DNA from: Bacteroidota bacterium
Lineage (GTDB): Bacteria; Bacteroidota; Bacteroidia; UKL13-3
Direction: 5' to 3'
DNA: 64,000 nucleotides
NCBI GenBank assembly: GCA_027484685.1
Contig: JAIXSO010000047.1
Location: forward strand, 243,231-307,230
This document shows positions 50,382 through 59,230 of the stretch, piece by piece. Position numbers and translations under genes: made by a program. The notes beneath the pieces are model-generated. The model was not told the DNA's origin, made no database searches, and saw only the letters and a list, made by a program, of their open reading frames with translations. Each line of letters starts with the position of its first letter. Within the stretch, counting starts at the first letter, position 1.

Positions 50382-51989
50382 ATGAATAATCTAACTGTTT
50401 TTGAGTCATTTGCCAAAGGGTCACTAAAGACCGAGAGTAGAACTAATAATTGCGTTGTTTACACTCGAGTTTCTACAAAAGAACAAGCAGATAATAATCT
50501 CAGTTTAGATACTCAACGTAAAGCATGTGAACAATATGCAGCTAAAAATGGCCTTGTAGTTCATGGATACTTTGGTGGAACTTTTGAGTCAGCCCAAACA
50601 GATGAAAGGATAGAATTTTCAAATATGCTTTCATTTGTTAAAAAATGTAGAGAAAAAATATCCTGTATTTTGGTATATAGTGTGGATAGATTCTCGAGAA
50701 GCGGAGCAAACGCAATATATATTAAAGAACAGCTTCGAAACAAAGGAGTGTATATTATATCTGTTACCCAACAAACTGATACTGCAACTTCAAGTGGCAA
50801 TTTACAACAAAATATTCAGCTGATTTTCAGCGAATATGATAACCAACTTCGTAAAGAAAAATGCATGGCTGGAATAAAAGAAATGCTTTTGCGTGGTGAT
50901 TGGTGCACCAAACCACCCTTAGGCTATGATACAGTAAAAATTAATGGTAAACGTAGCATTATTGTAAATGATACAGGCAAATTACTTAAAAAAGCATTTC
51001 ATTGGAAAGTTAATGAACAAATATCTAATCAAGACATTTATAGAAGGCTTTTAAGTCTTGGACTAAAAATAAATCATCAACGAATTTCTGAAACTTTTAA
51101 AAACCCATTTTATTGCGGTTTAATTACCCACAATCTTCTTGAAGGACAAATAGTAGAAGGAAACCATGAAAAATTAGTTTCTAAAGAAGTTTTCCTAAAG
51201 GTAAATTCATTATTGGAACAAAATCACCATAATTACATTACCACTCCCGAAAATGATTTTTTACCCTTAAAACGATTCCTAAAATGCGATAATTGTAATT
51301 CTTACATGAGAGGTTATGTAGTGCAGAAAAAAGGGATTCATTATTATAAATGCAATAATATTGGATGTAATAACAATAAAAATGCTAAAGCATTACATAG
51401 TACTTTTGAATCTATTCTTAAATCATTTAATACTACCCTATCCCCTGAAATTGAGAAACTCATGAAAATCCAAATGATTTCAACCTTTAACCAATTAACT
51501 GAAGGTGAGCAAGAGACAAGAACTTTATTACAATCAAAATATCAAGAAATTACGGCTAAACTTAATCGCATTGAGGAACGATTTATTGAAGAAGAAATTA
51601 CAAAAGATTTATACCTTAAATATGTTGAAAAATTTAAGGAAGAAAAAAAGATAATCGAACAAACTTTAAATGAATCGATAAATGAAGTGTCGAACCTTGA
51701 ATTATGCGTTGAAAAAGCAATTAGTATTTGCTCTAATCTCCACTATAATTGGTCAACAGCGAATTACTCAACTAAACAAAAAATACAATTTTTATTATTC
51801 CCTGAAGGAATTACATATAGTAAGGAAAAAAACTGCTGTCGAACCACAAAAATAAATTCTGTTTTTAGCTATATCGCCCATTTGGCGCAGGAAGTAAGCC
51901 ATAAAAAAAGCGGAATACCCGAACTAAGTCTGGAATATTCCGCTTTGGTAGCGGGGAGCAGAATCGAACTGCCGACCTCAGGGTTATGA
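50382..51989 (+). CDS. Large serine recombinase 2, reading into tRNA-Met
   Basis: The 535-residue product has catalytic Ser31 in VVYTRVSTKEQ, the helix pair LQQNIQLIFSEYDNQLRKEK, the recombinase domain (about 165-290), and a zinc ribbon with LKCDNCNSYM and YYKCNNIGCNN. A coiled-coil segment follows. The last about 30 residues (from AQEVSHKKSG to GSRIELPTSGL) are translated from the tRNA-Met terminator and the antisense strand of the tRNA. They are therefore a by-product of the insertion site. It marks the right end of the second element. Confidence 0.92.
   Translation: MNNLTVFESFAKGSLKTESRTNNCVVYTRVSTKEQADNNLSLDTQRKACEQYAAKNGLVVHGYFGGTFESAQTDERIEFSNMLSFVKKCREKISCILVYSVDRFSRSGANAIYIKEQLRNKGVYIISVTQQTDTATSSGNLQQNIQLIFSEYDNQLRKEKCMAGIKEMLLRGDWCTKPPLGYDTVKINGKRSIIVNDTGKLLKKAFHWKVNEQISNQDIYRRLLSLGLKINHQRISETFKNPFYCGLITHNLLEGQIVEGNHEKLVSKEVFLKVNSLLEQNHHNYITTPENDFLPLKRFLKCDNCNSYMRGYVVQKKGIHYYKCNNIGCNNNKNAKALHSTFESILKSFNTTLSPEIEKLMKIQMISTFNQLTEGEQETRTLLQSKYQEITAKLNRIEERFIEEEITKDLYLKYVEKFKEEKKIIEQTLNESINEVSNLELCVEKAISICSNLHYNWSTANYSTKQKIQFLLFPEGITYSKEKNCCRTTKINSVFSYIAHLAQEVSHKKSGIPELSLEYSALVAGSRIELPTSGL
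51901..51946 (-). terminator. Terminator of tRNA-Met, inside the recombinase frame
   Basis: On the minus strand an 11-bp perfect stem AAAGCGGAATA / TATTCCGCTTT with an 18-bp loop is followed by TTTTTTTAT. It begins at the CCA end of the tRNA. The recombinase 2 frame is translated straight through it on the other strand. Confidence 0.85.
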
Positions 51990-52022
51990 ATCCTGTGCTC
52001 TAACCATCTGAGCTACCCCGCC
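51946..52022 (-). tRNA. tRNA-Met (CAU), CCA encoded
   Basis: The minus strand folds as a full cloverleaf. The acceptor is GGCGGGG / CCCCGCT with discriminator A and encoded CCA, the D arm is GCTC-AGATGGTTA-GAGC, and the anticodon arm is CAGGA-TTCATAA-CCCTG with anticodon CAT. The variable loop is AGGTC and the T arm GGCAG-TTCGATT-CTGCT. Whether it is initiator, elongator or lysidine-modified Ile tRNA cannot be settled here; the G1-U72 pair and elongator-like D loop favour elongator Met. Confidence 0.93.
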
Positions 52023-52052
52023 ATTATTTCAAATTTACTATTAGTAAGCCTT

Positions 52053-52122
52053 AGGGTTATGAATCCTGTGCTCTAACCATTTGTCCCGAAAGCTTTCGGG
52101 ACCCCCGCCATTATTTCAAATT
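52053..52122 (-). pseudogene. Partial, disrupted tRNA-Met copy
   Basis: A 28-bp block covering the tRNA anticodon arm and part of the D arm (51980-52007) is repeated exactly at 52053-52080. The tRNA 5' end plus its flank (52016-52035) is repeated at 52103-52122. In this copy the D-arm part is replaced by the perfect palindrome GTCCCGAAAGCTTTCGGGAC (52082-52102 region), and the T arm and 3' acceptor are missing. It lies between the promoter and the intact tRNA, so it is probably transcribed with it. Confidence 0.8.
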
Positions 52123-52151
52123 AATACAATTGTTTGCTGTATTAAGGGCTG

Positions 52152-52182
52152 CAAATGTAGAAAAAATAATTTTATACGCAAA
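52152..52182 (-). promoter_or_regulatory. Bacteroidota-type promoter for tRNA-Met
   Basis: On the minus strand TTTG (52182-52179), a 19-bp spacer and TACATTTG (52159-52152) match the TTTG-N19-TAnnTTTG primary sigma consensus exactly. It points to the tRNA fragment and tRNA-Met. Confidence 0.85.
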
Positions 52183-52184
52183 TA

Positions 52185-52481
52185 TTATTTTACTTTTTGT
52201 AGCATTTCTAAACTAAAAGCCTGAGGTTTATTATTAAATAAAATTTTAGTTTGAGCCCAAGTAGTTTTAAAAAGTTCAGAAAAACGATATTTATTTAAAT
52301 GTGCTTCACTTTCCCAATAACTTAAAGTATATAATACATTTTTTTCAGCAGCATCCTGCATTAATTGTAATCCGTTGCAGCCCTCAAAAGCAGCAATTTG
52401 CAGCTTACTAGCTTCAAATACTTTATAAAAATCGTCTAACTTGGTTGGTTCAAAGCTTAATCTTACTACTCTGGTTATCAT
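52185..52481 (-). CDS. Antibiotic-biosynthesis-monooxygenase-fold protein
   Basis: The 98-residue product follows the ABM ferredoxin-like dimer fold: ITRVVRLSFEPTKLDDFYKV, EGCNGLQLMQDAAEKNVLYT, and LSYWESEAHLNKYRFSELFK, the W-E-S-x-x-x-L/H-x-x-Y signature. These small enzymes act on quinone-like or heme-like compounds or have no known activity. It lies 12 bp after the SAM hydrolase gene and is probably cotranscribed. Confidence 0.82.
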   Translation of the reverse strand: MITRVVRLSFEPTKLDDFYKVFEASKLQIAAFEGCNGLQLMQDAAEKNVLYTLSYWESEAHLNKYRFSELFKTTWAQTKILFNNKPQAFSLEMLQKVK

Positions 52482-52493
52482 ATACTTATAATT

Positions 52494-53270
52494 CTAATAA
52501 AATTCAATAATTATTTTACTACCCACACGCAAACCCAATAATTGTGAGGCATTACCTTCGTTGGTTGCTATTTCCAAATATCCATCGGCATTAAACATAA
52601 TGGCTTCAGCCCCTAATTTTACTTCCTTATAATGTTTCACTATTTGGCTAAAATAATCCTTACGGGCATAATGAATTTTAAACTTACGTCCGCTACCAAC
52701 TTCATCAAACATTGATTTATTAACATTAATAAAAGCATTTCCAAAACCATCAATATAAACTACCGAGGCTTTAATTTCATCTTTGTCAATTTGCACATTG
52801 GCGTGCACCAATTGGTTATTTAATAAACTTGGTTCTGCTATTTGATTTAAAGGTAAACCTTGTGATAAATGATTGGCAATACTCACAAAAGCACTGTTTT
52901 CAATAAAAGTAGTATTGGCATCGTAAAACTGATTATTTACTAACCAAATTTCTGTTTGTTCGTCAGCAAACATGAGGTTCAATATACCATTATCTAAACA
53001 AATAAAATATTGATTATCTATAACCAATATTATTATTCGCTGATAGTTATAAATATTAGTATCAATGCAAATGAGGTGAATACTACCGGGTGCAAAGTTT
53101 TTATAAATGCTTTTTAAAACAAATGCTGCTTGCAGCTTGTTAAATTTATCAATAGTATGCGATACATCAATAACCTGAATATTAGCAATTGATTTATACA
53201 AATTACCCTTAACAGCAGCTGCATAATGGCTTGCATTTCCATAATCGGATGTTAAGGTTATATTTTTCAC
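52494..53270 (-). CDS. SAM hydrolase / SAM hydroxide adenosyltransferase family
   Basis: The 258-residue product starts with a GTG at 53270 (MKNITLTSDYGNASHYAAAV). The motifs TSDYG, VIDVSHTIDKFN, GSIHLICIDT and DNGILNLMF fit the family formerly DUF62 (SAM_adeno_trans), which splits S-adenosylmethionine to adenosine and methionine. The C-terminal domain has YIDGFGNAFINV. It diverges from phoH; the 60-bp gap holds TAATATTTTTGCA on the minus strand, close to the TAnnTTTG -7 element. Confidence 0.9.
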   Translation of the reverse strand: MKNITLTSDYGNASHYAAAVKGNLYKSIANIQVIDVSHTIDKFNKLQAAFVLKSIYKNFAPGSIHLICIDTNIYNYQRIIILVIDNQYFICLDNGILNLMFADEQTEIWLVNNQFYDANTTFIENSAFVSIANHLSQGLPLNQIAEPSLLNNQLVHANVQIDKDEIKASVVYIDGFGNAFINVNKSMFDEVGSGRKFKIHYARKDYFSQIVKHYKEVKLGAEAIMFNADGYLEIATNEGNASQLLGLRVGSKIIIEFY

Positions 53271-53330
53271 TTGTGAGAGTAAGGTAAATTAATAAATTCG
53301 TGCAAAAATATTAATTAAGCACCATATAAT

Positions 53331-54290
53331 TTGAACAATAAAGAAATTCTTATCGAAAATTTAGACCCATTAGAACTTTTGGGCAATAATAACCGTAATT
53401 TAAAAATACTTCAAGCTCATTTTCCTAAATTAAAAATAGTTAGCAGAGGCAATCAAATAATGCTTACTGGTGATGAGTTAGAAATGGAACTTTTTGAAGA
53501 TAAATTTATGCAATTAGAAGCAATTATTTTTAAAAATGGCACCATTAGCGATAGTCAGTTCAAAGCTTTACTAGCAGGCGATTTAAAAGACGATAAAGAG
53601 GAAAAATTAGATAAAAACGAACCTAACAACAGCGATATAATTTTACATGGAAATGGAGGAAAAGCAATTAAAGCAAAAACTCCAAACCAAAAAGCCATGG
53701 TAAATTTGGTTCAAACCAACGATATATTATTTGCCATTGGCCCTGCAGGAACGGGTAAAACTTATACAGCAGTAGCATTGGCTGTTAAAGCCTTAAAAAA
53801 TAAAGAAGTGAGGCGCATTATTTTAGCTAGACCTGCAGTTGAGGCTGGTGAAAGTTTGGGTTTTTTACCTGGCGATTTAAAAGAAAAAATTGACCCATAT
53901 TTGCGTCCACTTTACGATGCTTTGGACGATATGATTCCTGCTGAAAAGTTGAAACAATATATTGAAACTCGAGTAATTGAAATAGCTCCATTGGCGTTTA
54001 TGCGAGGACGAACATTAGACAATGCTTTTGTAATTTTAGATGAAGCCCAAAACGCTACCGATTTGCAGTTAAAAATGTTTTTAACCCGCATGGGACCTCA
54101 TGCTAAGTTTATTGTTACGGGCGATTTATCGCAAATAGATTTGCCTAAAAAACAGCAATCGGGTTTATTAAAAGCTGTAAAAATTTTGGAGGGTATTGAG
54201 GGAATACATTTTCAATACTTGACCTACGAAGATGTGGTAAGGCATAAACTGGTAAAAAATATTATTAAAGCATACGACAAAGCAGATTAG
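53331..54290 (+). CDS. phoH: PhoH-like ATPase
   Basis: The 319-residue product starts with TTG at 53331. It has an N-terminal KH-like segment (about 20-85), then the PhoH ATPase: IGPAGTGKTYTAVALAVKAL (Walker A, 137-144 region), ILARPAVEAGESLGFLPGDL and FVILDEAQNATDLQLKMFL (Walker B). It also has FIVTGDLSQIDLPKKQQSGL. PhoH proteins are NTPases linked to RNA metabolism and stress. Ends in a bidirectional hairpin. Confidence 0.93.
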   Translation: MNNKEILIENLDPLELLGNNNRNLKILQAHFPKLKIVSRGNQIMLTGDELEMELFEDKFMQLEAIIFKNGTISDSQFKALLAGDLKDDKEEKLDKNEPNNSDIILHGNGGKAIKAKTPNQKAMVNLVQTNDILFAIGPAGTGKTYTAVALAVKALKNKEVRRIILARPAVEAGESLGFLPGDLKEKIDPYLRPLYDALDDMIPAEKLKQYIETRVIEIAPLAFMRGRTLDNAFVILDEAQNATDLQLKMFLTRMGPHAKFIVTGDLSQIDLPKKQQSGLLKAVKILEGIEGIHFQYLTYEDVVRHKLVKNIIKAYDKAD

Positions 54291-54314
54291 AAAAACTACT
54301 AAAGTAGTTTTTCT
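54289..54314. terminator. Bidirectional terminator between phoH and peroxidase gene
   Basis: AGAAAAACTACT and AGTAGTTTTTCT form a perfect 12-bp stem around AA. It overlaps the last codons of both convergent genes. Confidence 0.8.
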
Positions 54315-54805
54315 ATGGCTTGCATTAATTTTAATGAATTAGGTTTTGTAACTGTAAAAAAATAATCAACTACCTCGCCATTTTTATTGACCAAATATTT
54401 ATGAAAATTCCATTTAGGATACATATTGATATTTCCATTTAAACGCTTTTCACTTAAATATTGGAACAAAGGATGCGCTCCTAGGCCTTTAACTTTTATT
54501 TTATTAAATATTTTAAATGAAGTTTTGTATTTAGAGTGACAAAAATACTCAATTTGAGGACCACTTAATGGTTCTTGTGCACCAAAATCATTACTAGGGA
54601 AAGCTAAAATTTCAAAGTCTTTGTGTTTATATAATTGGTAAATTTCCTCTAGTTCCTTATATTGATCGGTGTAACCACACTCACTTGCTGTATTAACTAT
54701 TAAAAGCACCTTGCCCTTAAAAGATTCGAGCGATATTTCGTTTCCTGTTAGATCTTTTACTTTGATATTATAAAAACTTTTCTTTTCTTTTTCACCAACT
54801 AACAT
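54299..54805 (-). CDS. Glutathione peroxidase (thiol peroxidase type)
   Basis: The 168-residue product has the family landmarks: GKVLLIVNTASECGYTDQYK with peroxidatic Cys43, AFPSNDFGAQEPLS, and YPKWNFHKYLVNKNGEV. The second Cys, in FCHSKYKTSF, can act as the resolving thiol. There is no signal peptide, so it is cytoplasmic. Bacterial members usually use thioredoxin rather than glutathione to reduce hydroperoxides. Confidence 0.93.
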   Translation of the reverse strand: MLVGEKEKKSFYNIKVKDLTGNEISLESFKGKVLLIVNTASECGYTDQYKELEEIYQLYKHKDFEILAFPSNDFGAQEPLSGPQIEYFCHSKYKTSFKIFNKIKVKGLGAHPLFQYLSEKRLNGNINMYPKWNFHKYLVNKNGEVVDYFFTVTKPNSLKLMQAIEKLL

Positions 54806-54916
54806 ATTAATAAGAACCTAATTTTATTGTAAAAGTTTTTGTTTATTGAAAAAAATTACAGAAACCTTTGAATGTAATTGGCACATAAATTAATATTCTT
54901 GTGCAAAAATATATTT

Positions 54917-57505
54917 ATGGTTAAAACTTCTACTTTTTTCAAATTTTTCTTTGTGGCTGCAATTTGTTTTTTGTCGCTTTCGGTATTTACAAGCAGCAGT
55001 AATCCTCCAGCTGCCAACGCAGGAGAACCAACTGGCACCAACTGTACATCGTGCCATGCAGGAAGCCCAGTAACTTCGGGCACCAATTGGAGTGCTATAG
55101 CACTAACTGGATTGCCAGCCAATGGATATGTTCCAGGAACTACTTACACATTAACCTTAAATGGTGGAACGGCTGCCACTAGTAAAAACGGCTTTCAGTT
55201 AACTGCACTCACAAGCAGTAATGCCATGGCTGGAACATTAGTGGCCGGAACTGGTACAGTTATTAGTAGCCAATCAGGCAGAAGTTATGTTTCGCAAAGC
55301 GGAAATAATGGTGCTTCATGGTCGTTTAGTTGGACAGCACCAGCTTCAGGAACTGGAATTATAACTTTTTATGCAAGTTATAATGCTACCAACTCTAATT
55401 CTGCAACATCGGGCGATGTAGTTTATACCAAAACATTTACTTTAAACCAAGCAGTTGCCAACTTACCAAGTGCAGTAATTACACCATCAAGCACCACGGT
55501 ATGTTTAGGCGATACTTTATATTTAAGTGGAAGTGGGGTAAATAATCCAACAGGATTTAATTGGGTGTTTATAAATAATAACCCCAATTCGGCAAATACC
55601 CAAAATGTAAAGTTAGTTTATACCTCGGTAGGTACTAAAACCATCAGATTAACAACTTCAAATGCCAATGGTAACTCTCCACAAACTTCGCTTAACGTAC
55701 AAGTTGTAGCCAAACCAACGGCAACTATTACCTCTAGCAATACAACTATTTGTGGTAACGATTCGGTAAATTTACAAGCAAACACAGGAACTGGATTTAC
55801 TTATTTATGGACTCCAGGAAACTTTATTACTTCTTCTATTTATGTTAAAGATACTGCAAGTTATAGTGTTAAAGTTACTAATTCTAATGGTTGTTTTGCT
55901 ACATCTGCTCCATTTAAAGCCACCAAAGCCAATTACCCTCAAGGTTATTTGATAAGTAATAAAGATACCATTTGCAATAACGATACTGTAATGTTTGATA
56001 TTACAGGAAGTGGATTTACTGCCCAATATTTTGTAAACGATACTTTTGTTCAAAACTCTACAGACTTGCTTTATAAATTTAATAGAAGCAATGCTGGAAT
56101 TTATAAAGTAGCTGCTAAAATTACGGCTTCTGGCTGTGCTACTAATTTGTCAGCTAAATACATTACTATTGAAAAACAGCCTGATGCGCCCCTTGTAAAT
56201 TGCGGAAATAGCACTACTAATAGCATTGAGTTTACTTGGCAACCTGTAGCCAATTATACCAATTATGAAATAAGTTTAGATACTGGAAACACATGGGTAA
56301 ATGCCAATGGCAACAATCAACTATCGCATACCATCAATGGTTTATTGCCTAATACTACTAAAACTATTTGGGTTAGGGTAAAAAGTAATGGCCCTTGTGG
56401 AAATGGATTAGTAGCTACTAAAACTTGTATCAATAATGGTTGTAACCCCATTAATGCCATTTATAATTACAAACGTTTTGTTTGTGTAAATGCTACATCA
56501 GGTTCAAGTTTAACCTCTTTCGAGGTAAAAAATATTTCGAACCCTAAGTTTTTAATTCAGTTTGAAACAGATTCGACTATAAGTGCATTTTCGAGAAATA
56601 CCACCTTTAACTTTACTGCTAAAGCTGGCAATAATAGTGTGAGAATTAAATTGAAAGATAGCACCGAAGTTGGCTGCCCAATTGTAGATACTACTTTTAT
56701 AGTAAGAGGAAATTTAACGCCAATAAAACCAGTTTTAAGCACTAATAAACCCAATAATACCATTTGTAAAGATGAAGATATTATAGTTATAGCAACCAAA
56801 GGCAGTAACTCAAATTTATTTTCGTTTTACCAAACCAACCCTACCAAACAGTTAATTGAAGCTACTTTAAATAATACCATTAATGTAAAAGGCAAATTAC
56901 TTGGAACCAATAATTTAATAAAAGCCATAGTTATTGATACTGCTACTTTTTGTGTAGACTCATCGGATGAAATAACCATTACCGAAAACCCAAAACCTGT
57001 AGCCAATTTTAGTGTAGAATACTTTAAATCTGACTCCAATAATGTAAATAAAAACCGTGCGGTATTTACCAATTTGAGCTCTGATAGTGTAACATCAATT
57101 TGGTTATTTGGCGATGATAAAAACTCAACTTCAACTAACAGAAACACCGAGTTTACTTATACCAAAGGTGGCACATACCAAGCTAAACTTATAGTTACCA
57201 ATAATTTTAATTGTAAGGATAGTATTACCAAACAAATTACCATAACCAATACCAGTGTAAATAATTTAGCTAAAAAAATAGCTGTTAAAGTTTATCCTAA
57301 TCCATTTACTAACCAAGTAAATTTTGATTTAGAAAATGAAAATAATGGTCAATTATTTATTTTAGATGTGAACGGAAAAACCATTGAAACCATAAGCTTA
57401 ACCAAAAACCAAACATTGGATTTAAGCCATTTGGCTAAAGGCATTTATGTACTAAAAATGGAAGTAAACCAACAAACAGCTTACTACAAGTTGGTAAAAG
57501 AATAA
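54917..57505 (+). CDS. T9SS-secreted multidomain protein with heme-c motif
   Basis: I start at the ATG at 54917 (MVKTSTFFKFFFVAAICFLS), 862 residues. A signal peptide is followed by GEPTGTNCTSCHAGSP, a CxxCH heme-c-type motif, and a 'choice-of-anchor V'-like domain (about 45-175). Several PKD/Ig-type domains fill the middle (for example NFSVEYFKSDSN ... TNLSSDSVTSIWLFGDDK). The end is a type IX secretion sorting domain (IAVKVYPNPFTNQVNFDL ... LAKGIYVLKMEVNQQTAYYK). It is exported to the cell surface or medium; the ligand is unknown. Confidence 0.88.
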   Translation: MVKTSTFFKFFFVAAICFLSLSVFTSSSNPPAANAGEPTGTNCTSCHAGSPVTSGTNWSAIALTGLPANGYVPGTTYTLTLNGGTAATSKNGFQLTALTSSNAMAGTLVAGTGTVISSQSGRSYVSQSGNNGASWSFSWTAPASGTGIITFYASYNATNSNSATSGDVVYTKTFTLNQAVANLPSAVITPSSTTVCLGDTLYLSGSGVNNPTGFNWVFINNNPNSANTQNVKLVYTSVGTKTIRLTTSNANGNSPQTSLNVQVVAKPTATITSSNTTICGNDSVNLQANTGTGFTYLWTPGNFITSSIYVKDTASYSVKVTNSNGCFATSAPFKATKANYPQGYLISNKDTICNNDTVMFDITGSGFTAQYFVNDTFVQNSTDLLYKFNRSNAGIYKVAAKITASGCATNLSAKYITIEKQPDAPLVNCGNSTTNSIEFTWQPVANYTNYEISLDTGNTWVNANGNNQLSHTINGLLPNTTKTIWVRVKSNGPCGNGLVATKTCINNGCNPINAIYNYKRFVCVNATSGSSLTSFEVKNISNPKFLIQFETDSTISAFSRNTTFNFTAKAGNNSVRIKLKDSTEVGCPIVDTTFIVRGNLTPIKPVLSTNKPNNTICKDEDIIVIATKGSNSNLFSFYQTNPTKQLIEATLNNTINVKGKLLGTNNLIKAIVIDTATFCVDSSDEITITENPKPVANFSVEYFKSDSNNVNKNRAVFTNLSSDSVTSIWLFGDDKNSTSTNRNTEFTYTKGGTYQAKLIVTNNFNCKDSITKQITITNTSVNNLAKKIAVKVYPNPFTNQVNFDLENENNGQLFILDVNGKTIETISLTKNQTLDLSHLAKGIYVLKMEVNQQTAYYKLVKE

Positions 57506-57523
57506 TTATTTATTACATACCAC

Positions 57524-57561
57524 AAAAGCCCTATCAAAATTTATTTTGTTAGGGCTTTTTT
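57524..57561 (+). terminator. Terminator of the T9SS protein gene
   Basis: AAAAGCCCTAtCAAAA, loop TTTA, TTTTGtTAGGGCTTTT: a stem of about 14 bp with one mismatch and a TTTTTT run. It is 19 bp beyond the stop codon. Confidence 0.85.
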
Positions 57562-57579
57562 ATTTTATAACCTTGCACC

Positions 57580-58404
57580 ATGCAAAGCGGCCCTATTGGT
57601 ATTTTCGATTCAGGTTACGGAGGATTAACCGTAATGAAAGAAATTGTTAACTCGTTGCCACAATACGATTATGTTTATTTGGGCGATAATGCCCGAGCTC
57701 CATACGGAAACCGCAGTTTTGAAACGGTGTACGAATATACTTTGCAGTGTGTAAACGCCCTTTTTAACAAAGGCTGCAAATTGGTAATTTTAGCTTGCAA
57801 TACTGCTTCGGCCAAAGCCCTTAGGAATATACAGCAGCGCGATTTACCCAAAATGGATAGCCGCTTACGCGTGTTAGGTGTTATTAGACCTACTACCGAA
57901 TTAATTGGCACGTTTAGCAAAACCAAACAAGTAGGCGTTTTGGCCACTTTAGGCACTGTTACCTCTAACTCCTACCCTATTGAAATTGAAAAGTTTTTTC
58001 CTGAAATAACGGTTCATCAGCAAGCTTGCCCTATTTGGGTGCCGCTTATTGAAAACAACGAGTTTGATAACCCAGGAGCAGATTATTTTATTCAAAAACA
58101 TTTAAACCAACTCATGGCTAAATCGGCTGATATTGATACCATACTGTTAGGTTGTACCCATTACCCATTATTACAACATAAAATTAAAGCACTTTTACCT
58201 GAAGGAATAGCTTTACTGAGCCAAGGTAAAATAGTAGCCAATAGCTTGACACAATATTTAGAGCGACATACTGAGTTAGAAAATCTTTGTAGTAAAAATG
58301 GTAAAATGGCTTTTTATACTACCGATTCAACCGAAATATTTGACCAACAAGCCGAAATATTTTTTGGCAAAAAACTTAAAAGCGAATACTTGCATATTAA
58401 TTGA
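57580..58404 (+). CDS. murI: Glutamate racemase
   Basis: The 274-residue product has the family signature GPIGIFDSGYGGLTVMKEI, the first catalytic Cys in VILACNTASAKALR, the YLGDNARAPYGNRS substrate loop and the second Cys in ILLGCTHYPLLQHK. It makes D-glutamate for peptidoglycan. TATAACCTTGC, like a -7 element, lies directly before the ATG and suggests a very short leader. Confidence 0.95.
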   Translation: MQSGPIGIFDSGYGGLTVMKEIVNSLPQYDYVYLGDNARAPYGNRSFETVYEYTLQCVNALFNKGCKLVILACNTASAKALRNIQQRDLPKMDSRLRVLGVIRPTTELIGTFSKTKQVGVLATLGTVTSNSYPIEIEKFFPEITVHQQACPIWVPLIENNEFDNPGADYFIQKHLNQLMAKSADIDTILLGCTHYPLLQHKIKALLPEGIALLSQGKIVANSLTQYLERHTELENLCSKNGKMAFYTTDSTEIFDQQAEIFFGKKLKSEYLHIN

Positions 58405-58773
58405 TTTGTGATTTGGTGATTGGGTGATTTGGTGATTGCTTAATTGTTGAATTGCTTAATTGTTTTTCGTTGCTCATTATTCGTTGTTCGTCATTGCGAG
58501 GTACGAAGCAATCTCACTGAAATTATTCGTTGTTCGTTGTTCGTTATTCGTCATTGCGAGGTACGAAGCAATCTCATTGGAATTATTCGTTGTTCGTTAT
58601 TCATTATTCGTTATTTCTCATTTCTCACTTCACAATTACCTATTATTCAAAAACAGCATTTGCTTTTTAAATATATTTTCATTTATTTTACTTGATGTAA
58701 AATAGTAATTGAGTTTATTTTATTATATCTACAAACTAAGTATTCAAATACATCGTTAAAAGCAAAATTATTA
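58405..58773. repeat. Repeat-rich gap with 60-bp tandem unit
   Basis: GTGATTTGGTGATTGG-type microrepeats (58405-58460) come first. A 60-bp unit then contains TCATTGCGAGGTACGAAGCA at 58491 and again at 58551, and further TTCGTTGTTCG copies follow. The TCATTGCGAGG...GAAGCAATCTC text is a common dispersed repeat in many bacteria, as I recall. One copy of the ACAGCATTTGCTTTTTAAAT repeat lies at 58653-58672. Frames seen here are repeat artefacts. No gene. Confidence 0.75.
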
Positions 58774-59151
58774 ATGGAAATAGTCCTATTTTTCACCTTT
58801 GCAGCCTTATATTTCGTTGGAGGATATTACTTAACAAAATATATACGTTTAGCTTTGATACCATTTAATAAATATTTTAAATTATGCTTGCTATCACTAT
58901 CGTATGCACTATTATTTGGTATTGGAACTCTTGGAAGCGGTGGCGACCCTGGGTTTGCTCTCCCTTTTCCGATTATATGGTCAGGATTAATATATGTTTG
59001 GGAATGGTCGGAGTGGAAACTTTTCATAAATGGAGTAATAATCCCATTCCTATTTTGGTGGATTTTAATTTTTGTAATAATGATCATCAGGCATTTTGTC
59101 AATTTTAAGCTTGATAATGATTCTAATAAAATTAACTCCCAAATTGACTAG
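58774..59151 (+). CDS. Small integral membrane protein
   Basis: The 125-residue product has four likely transmembrane segments (about 3-20, 36-52, 60-76 and 85-106). FALPFPIIWSGLIYVWEW lies in the third, and a polar tail with KLDNDSNKINSQ ends it. I do not recognise the family. It stands alone between copies of the 45-bp dispersed repeat. Confidence 0.65.
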   Translation: MEIVLFFTFAALYFVGGYYLTKYIRLALIPFNKYFKLCLLSLSYALLFGIGTLGSGGDPGFALPFPIIWSGLIYVWEWSEWKLFINGVIIPFLFWWILIFVIMIIRHFVNFKLDNDSNKINSQID

Positions 59152-59230
59152 ATATTTAACCCTTTCACCCATGTTATTCTTTTAGCCAAACACCAACTAG
59201 AACTGTTTAATTATATTTCTTACCAACATT

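Noticed and set aside
13608..51989. Complete integrative and conjugative element
   Set aside because: Relaxase, coupling ATPases and recombinases are present, but no VirB4/TraG-mating-pair or other mating-pore genes were seen, so it is at most mobilizable.
52053..52122. Second functional tRNA-Met gene
   Set aside because: The T arm and 3' acceptor strand are missing and a palindrome replaces part of the D arm.
54878..54916. Longer start for the T9SS protein
   Set aside because: It would use a TTG and put polar residues before a clear signal peptide; the ATG at 54917 is preferred.
58405..58640. CRISPR array
   Set aside because: The 60-bp periodic units are nearly identical through the 'spacer' part, with no unique spacers and no cas genes. 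It is an ordinary tandem and dispersed repeat.
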